From: Halanaerobiaceae bacterium
GTDB taxonomy: Bacteria > Bacillota > Halanaerobiia > Halanaerobiales > DTU029
NCBI GenBank assembly: GCA_012521855.1
Contig: JAAYLO010000249.1
Coordinates: 1-5,794 of the forward strand
DNA length: 5,794 nucleotides
Reading direction: 5' to 3'
The position numbers and the translations under genes were made by a program. The notes beneath the pieces are model-generated. The model had not been told where the DNA came from and searched no databases. It was given only the letters and a program-made list of their open reading frames with translations. Of the stretch, positions 2,858 to 5,794 are shown one piece after another; within the stretch, counting starts at the first letter, position 1; each line of letters begins with the position of its first letter.

Positions 2858-5794
2858 TGATTAATCCTGTTCCTGCAGACTCACCATCATTATCCCCAAT
2901 AAATGCTCTGGTATCAGTTTTAATATCATTAATTGCCACTCCAATACCGGCACCCAGTGCTTTACTGCTATTAACAGCACCTGCCAGAGACCAGGCCAGT
3001 ACTTCATCTTCAGCATTTATCTTAAGATTACGCACATTAATCCTGGCTTCATCATCAATTGAAGCAGTAGTCAGGCTATTTATTCCAGTGAGGGCTATCA
3101 TTCCGTTAAGCCCATATCCGCTGCCACTGCCAGCTGAAGGGGCAATAGAAATCATCTTTTCCCTGGACTTAGCTATTACAACCAGATCAAAGCCTGCTTC
3201 ACCGGAAATTGCTTGAATTTGGGTGCCCTTTGATACATAAGCCCTGGTGTTATTATAATAAACAGGGTGATTGTATGCACCGCCTGCTGAAGCACCTGAT
3301 TCTGAGCCGACACCGGCTGGATTCAAAAGTGAATTGATATTACCGGCAGCAAAAACCCCGCCAATATCGTTAACAGCCTTTATGGTTACTGGTGCCTCCA
3401 TTGTCAGCAGAAAACTACCGGAATCAAATTTTTCATCAATTATTCTCTGTCCTGCTAAAACAGGAGTCCATTCCTGATTATTATCAGAACCCAGGATATT
3501 AATAATTGAATTAGTACCTGTATAAGCATTTGTATTATTGGTAAATTTCAGCAGACTGACAGAACCGGCGAGAGCCAGATTTTCAGCCTTTCCCTCACTA
3601 TTGGCATAACCAGTCAGATAATCAGAAAGTCCGAGATCACCCTTAATATTTTTCAGTTTCTCAATAATACTATCGATTCCTTCATACTTATGCCAGGTAA
3701 ATTCGTAAGGCTGGATGGTCTGTGCACTGATACCCACTCTCCCGGCTTCCAGCAGCGAATTATTACCTGTATAGGCATCAGCAGAATGATTATAGTTTCC
3801 ATAGATTACTGCAGCACTTAAAGAAATTGAAGCATTGGGATCCTGAGGGCTTGCAGAATCCCTTGCTTTAGAGGCTACTTCACTCAATGCCCTGTTAATA
3901 ACTCCATTATCAATGACCCGGGATGATAAAACAACATCCCCTGAAGCTTTTATCTCTGTATCATCAGCTATTCTGGCAATAGCCTGATAGTCAGTATTCA
4001 CGATATTAATTGCGCCCGCTAATCTGGGTTTTACAGCAGCACCGTTATCTTCATCCTCTTCCTGTTGTTCACCGATTTTTTTCTCGATAAAATCCAGGAT
4101 GGCATTACTTCCTTCAAGCTTATATTTCTGTGTAAGAGAAGGAGAAGCTGCTTTTGCCTCTGCCTCAGTATGATTTTCCGTAGTTAAATCAAGTGCTTCA
4201 ATGACAAGATTATTTATATTATTTATATCAGCAGCATTAACTGCTTCAGCCCTGCTATTAACTGTAAGAAAATTAGCTGCTATACCGGCATAACCGGCAC
4301 TGGTAAGAGCACTGGCTTTTGATTTAAAGCTATTCTGATTGACAGCACTTATATTAATATCACCGCGGACATTAATATCAGCCCCGGAATTTATCTTCGC
4401 CAGAGAATTGATATCAGCAAAACTTAATGCCAGAGCTATTTGTCCTGTTGAATCCTGACTGGTAGTCTGTGCCAGAGTTTCAACATTCAGGAGTGTATCA
4501 TTGATGGCAGATAGCTCCAGGTTTTCAGCCCTTATTGCGGCACCATCATGGACATTGACCACTGCGTTAGATTCAATATTGCTATATATCAATCCTATAC
4601 TGGCCAGTTGGTCACCGGCATTTGATTCCCATATAAGCTCACTACCGGAAACAGCTTTCAGCTCTACCTTATCACTGGCTTCCAGTATTGAGCCGGATTT
4701 TATATTAATACCACTGTCAACACTTACTATAGCCTGGGCAGCATCAACATCAGTCAGAATGCTATCAATATTGGCAGCTGCCCCAACCGGTAATTTGTCA
4801 CTATTTGATGGATCCCAGTTAAAAATAGCTGAAGAGCTTGTAAGCAGGGAGATATTTTTCCCTTTAAGAACAGCTCCTTCTATATTTATTTCCGCACCAG
4901 CCTCAACTACTCCGCTTTCTGAGAATACGTCATTTTCCTGAACTGCCTTTATGTTTATATCACCGCTTACAGGATTATTACCAGTACCTCTTGCCAGAAT
5001 TTCAGAACCTGAATTCAGATTAACACTATTCCCTGCTATGAGGGTAACTGAACCGGCATCCAGATTGTCAGCCCCATCAGCGGCAATAATACCGCTGCTA
5101 TTTATATCATTAACGGCCTCTATAATAATATTACCATTTTCATGGGCAATTCTTGTTCCTCTTTCTATTCCATTAATATTTACAACATCACTGAAACTGA
5201 TTTTATCTGTATTGACCCCGCTCTCTTCTGAAAAAACAACAGCTGTCGTAATAACAGCAGGACTTTCTATATCAATGTCACTTGCCTTGATATTGATATC
5301 ATTCACAGCATTAATCTTACCGGCAACCGTAATCAAACCTGTCCTGCTGATAGGTATACTGCCGTTTAAAATGCTGTTTATAGCTGAATCGGAGGGATTA
5401 TAAGGAGATGTAAAAATTTTATCCATAAACTCCATTGTCGGAGTAACAGCTGTAAGTGAGCCCACATTAATAGAGCCCTCTTTACCGACCATAATATCAT
5501 GCGGATTCAGGAAGAAAACATTACCGCCGATATCGCCGTTCTTAATGGAATTTAAAATACCATTTATCTGGGAAGCACTTCCGCTAATAGTATTTATTAA
5601 ATTTTCCGTGCCATCCGGCAGATAAAGATTAACAATATTACCTGCATCAATATTAAATTTATAAAAAGAGTTGAAAGCAGTATTCTGTCTGATGGTATCG
5701 GTAGTTATATCAGTAATATTCCCATTAACATTAATATTTGTTGCTGTTTTACCATCAATTATTATCTCCTGGCACTGGACAACCACTGTAAAGA
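2778..5794 (-). CDS. LktA-family filamentous adhesin, 5' end off window, 3' end truncated
   Basis: The frame is open from the right edge (upstream of the first GTG at 5784-5786, so the true start and signal peptide lie outside) to a TGA/TAA-type end at 2778. The N-terminal ~120 residues look like the two-partner-secretion/filamentous haemagglutinin domain of LktA-type adhesins, with NITDITTDTI, NSFYKFNIDAGNIVNL and GGNVFFLNPHD. The rest is a long run of short beta-helix repeats (patterns such as GDINIKA, INIEGA, VELKAVSG), rich in Asn, Ala, Ser, Ile and nearly free of Cys. Such proteins cross the outer membrane through a TpsB partner, not seen here. Adhesin-like sequence runs to about GTGLISAANI; the last ~20 residues (basic, YRRKRRDK) are kinase DNA read in the wrong frame. 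Relatives are usually much longer, so the gene is probably cut by the junction near 2840. Family name is from recalled pattern. Confidence 0.75.
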   Translation of the reverse strand, partial: FTVVVQCQEIIIDGKTATNINVNGNITDITTDTIRQNTAFNSFYKFNIDAGNIVNLYLPDGTENLINTISGSASQINGILNSIKNGDIGGNVFFLNPHDIMVGKEGSINVGSLTAVTPTMEFMDKIFTSPYNPSDSAINSILNGSIPISRTGLITVAGKINAVNDINIKASDIDIESPAVITTAVVFSEESGVNTDKISFSDVVNINGIERGTRIAHENGNIIIEAVNDINSSGIIAADGADNLDAGSVTLIAGNSVNLNSGSEILARGTGNNPVSGDINIKAVQENDVFSESGVVEAGAEINIEGAVLKGKNISLLTSSSAIFNWDPSNSDKLPVGAAANIDSILTDVDAAQAIVSVDSGINIKSGSILEASDKVELKAVSGSELIWESNAGDQLASIGLIYSNIESNAVVNVHDGAAIRAENLELSAINDTLLNVETLAQTTSQDSTGQIALALSFADINSLAKINSGADINVRGDINISAVNQNSFKSKASALTSAGYAGIAANFLTVNSRAEAVNAADINNINNLVIEALDLTTENHTEAEAKAASPSLTQKYKLEGSNAILDFIEKKIGEQQEEDEDNGAAVKPRLAGAINIVNTDYQAIARIADDTEIKASGDVVLSSRVIDNGVINRALSEVASKARDSASPQDPNASISLSAAVIYGNYNHSADAYTGNNSLLEAGRVGISAQTIQPYEFTWHKYEGIDSIIEKLKNIKGDLGLSDYLTGYANSEGKAENLALAGSVSLLKFTNNTNAYTGTNSIINILGSDNNQEWTPVLAGQRIIDEKFDSGSFLLTMEAPVTIKAVNDIGGVFAAGNINSLLNPAGVGSESGASAGGAYNHPVYYNNTRAYVSKGTQIQAISGEAGFDLVVIAKSREKMISIAPSAGSGSGYGLNGMIALTGINSLTTASIDDEARINVRNLKINAEDEVLAWSLAGAVNSSKALGAGIGVAINDIKTDTRAFIGDNDGESAGTGLISAANIEGDNFYRRKRRDKNSGDSIIT

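Noticed and set aside
4501..5403. Two long open frames on the plus strand (4501-4941 and 4951-5403)
   Set aside because: They lie wholly antisense to the adhesin, have no RBS or family-like motifs, and their Ser/Leu/Ile/Pro-rich composition is what the complement of an Asn/Ala/Ser/Ile-rich repeat protein gives.
2840..5794. Repeated short motifs in the adhesin as a DNA repeat or CRISPR array
   Set aside because: The similarity is at protein level (beta-helix repeats); no regular, identical DNA units with spacers were seen.

Overview
The window reads like chromosome of a low-GC, Gram-positive-related anaerobe that has an outer membrane; Halanaerobiales or a similar diderm Firmicute is my best guess. 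The reasons are the AT-rich intergenic DNA, strong GGAGG-type ribosome binding sites, sigma-A-like promoters with 17-base spacers, a DUF438-type gene, and a two-partner-secretion type adhesin that only makes sense with an outer membrane. The taxon is inference. All protein genes lie on the minus strand; only one tRNA gene is on the plus strand.

In plus-strand order: (1) positions 1-171 hold the N-terminus of a DUF438-family protein cut by the window edge, with a clear promoter at 235-263 and RBS. (2) 172-377 is non-coding and holds that promoter and a probable terminator for the next gene. (3) 378-1175 is an Mrp/ApbC/NBP35-type Fe-S cluster carrier P-loop ATPase, split by one in-frame TAA that is directly followed by an ATG. 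It has its own TTGACA promoter. (4) 1319-1392 is tRNA-Gln(CTG) on the plus strand, with its own promoter. (5) 1402-2010 and 1991-2857 are a NarL/LuxR-type response regulator and its sensor histidine kinase, overlapping by 20 bases. The regulator has an in-frame TAA between receiver and HTH; the kinase has an in-frame TGA inside its ATPase domain and lacks its N-terminal sensor part. (6) From about 2840 to the right edge is the first ~980 residues of an LktA-family filamentous adhesin, running off the window at its 5' end and cut off at its 3' end where it joins the kinase out of frame.

The main point is decay or rearrangement. Three neighbouring genes each carry exactly one in-frame nonsense codon, with intact family-like sequence on both sides and no frameshift, and a fourth and fifth break is the adhesin-kinase junction. 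The simplest readings are an eroding two-component locus next to an adhesin deletion, or sequencing/assembly error. Split but still expressed genes are possible for Mrp, where the restart geometry is good. I see no evidence for a wholly new system here.
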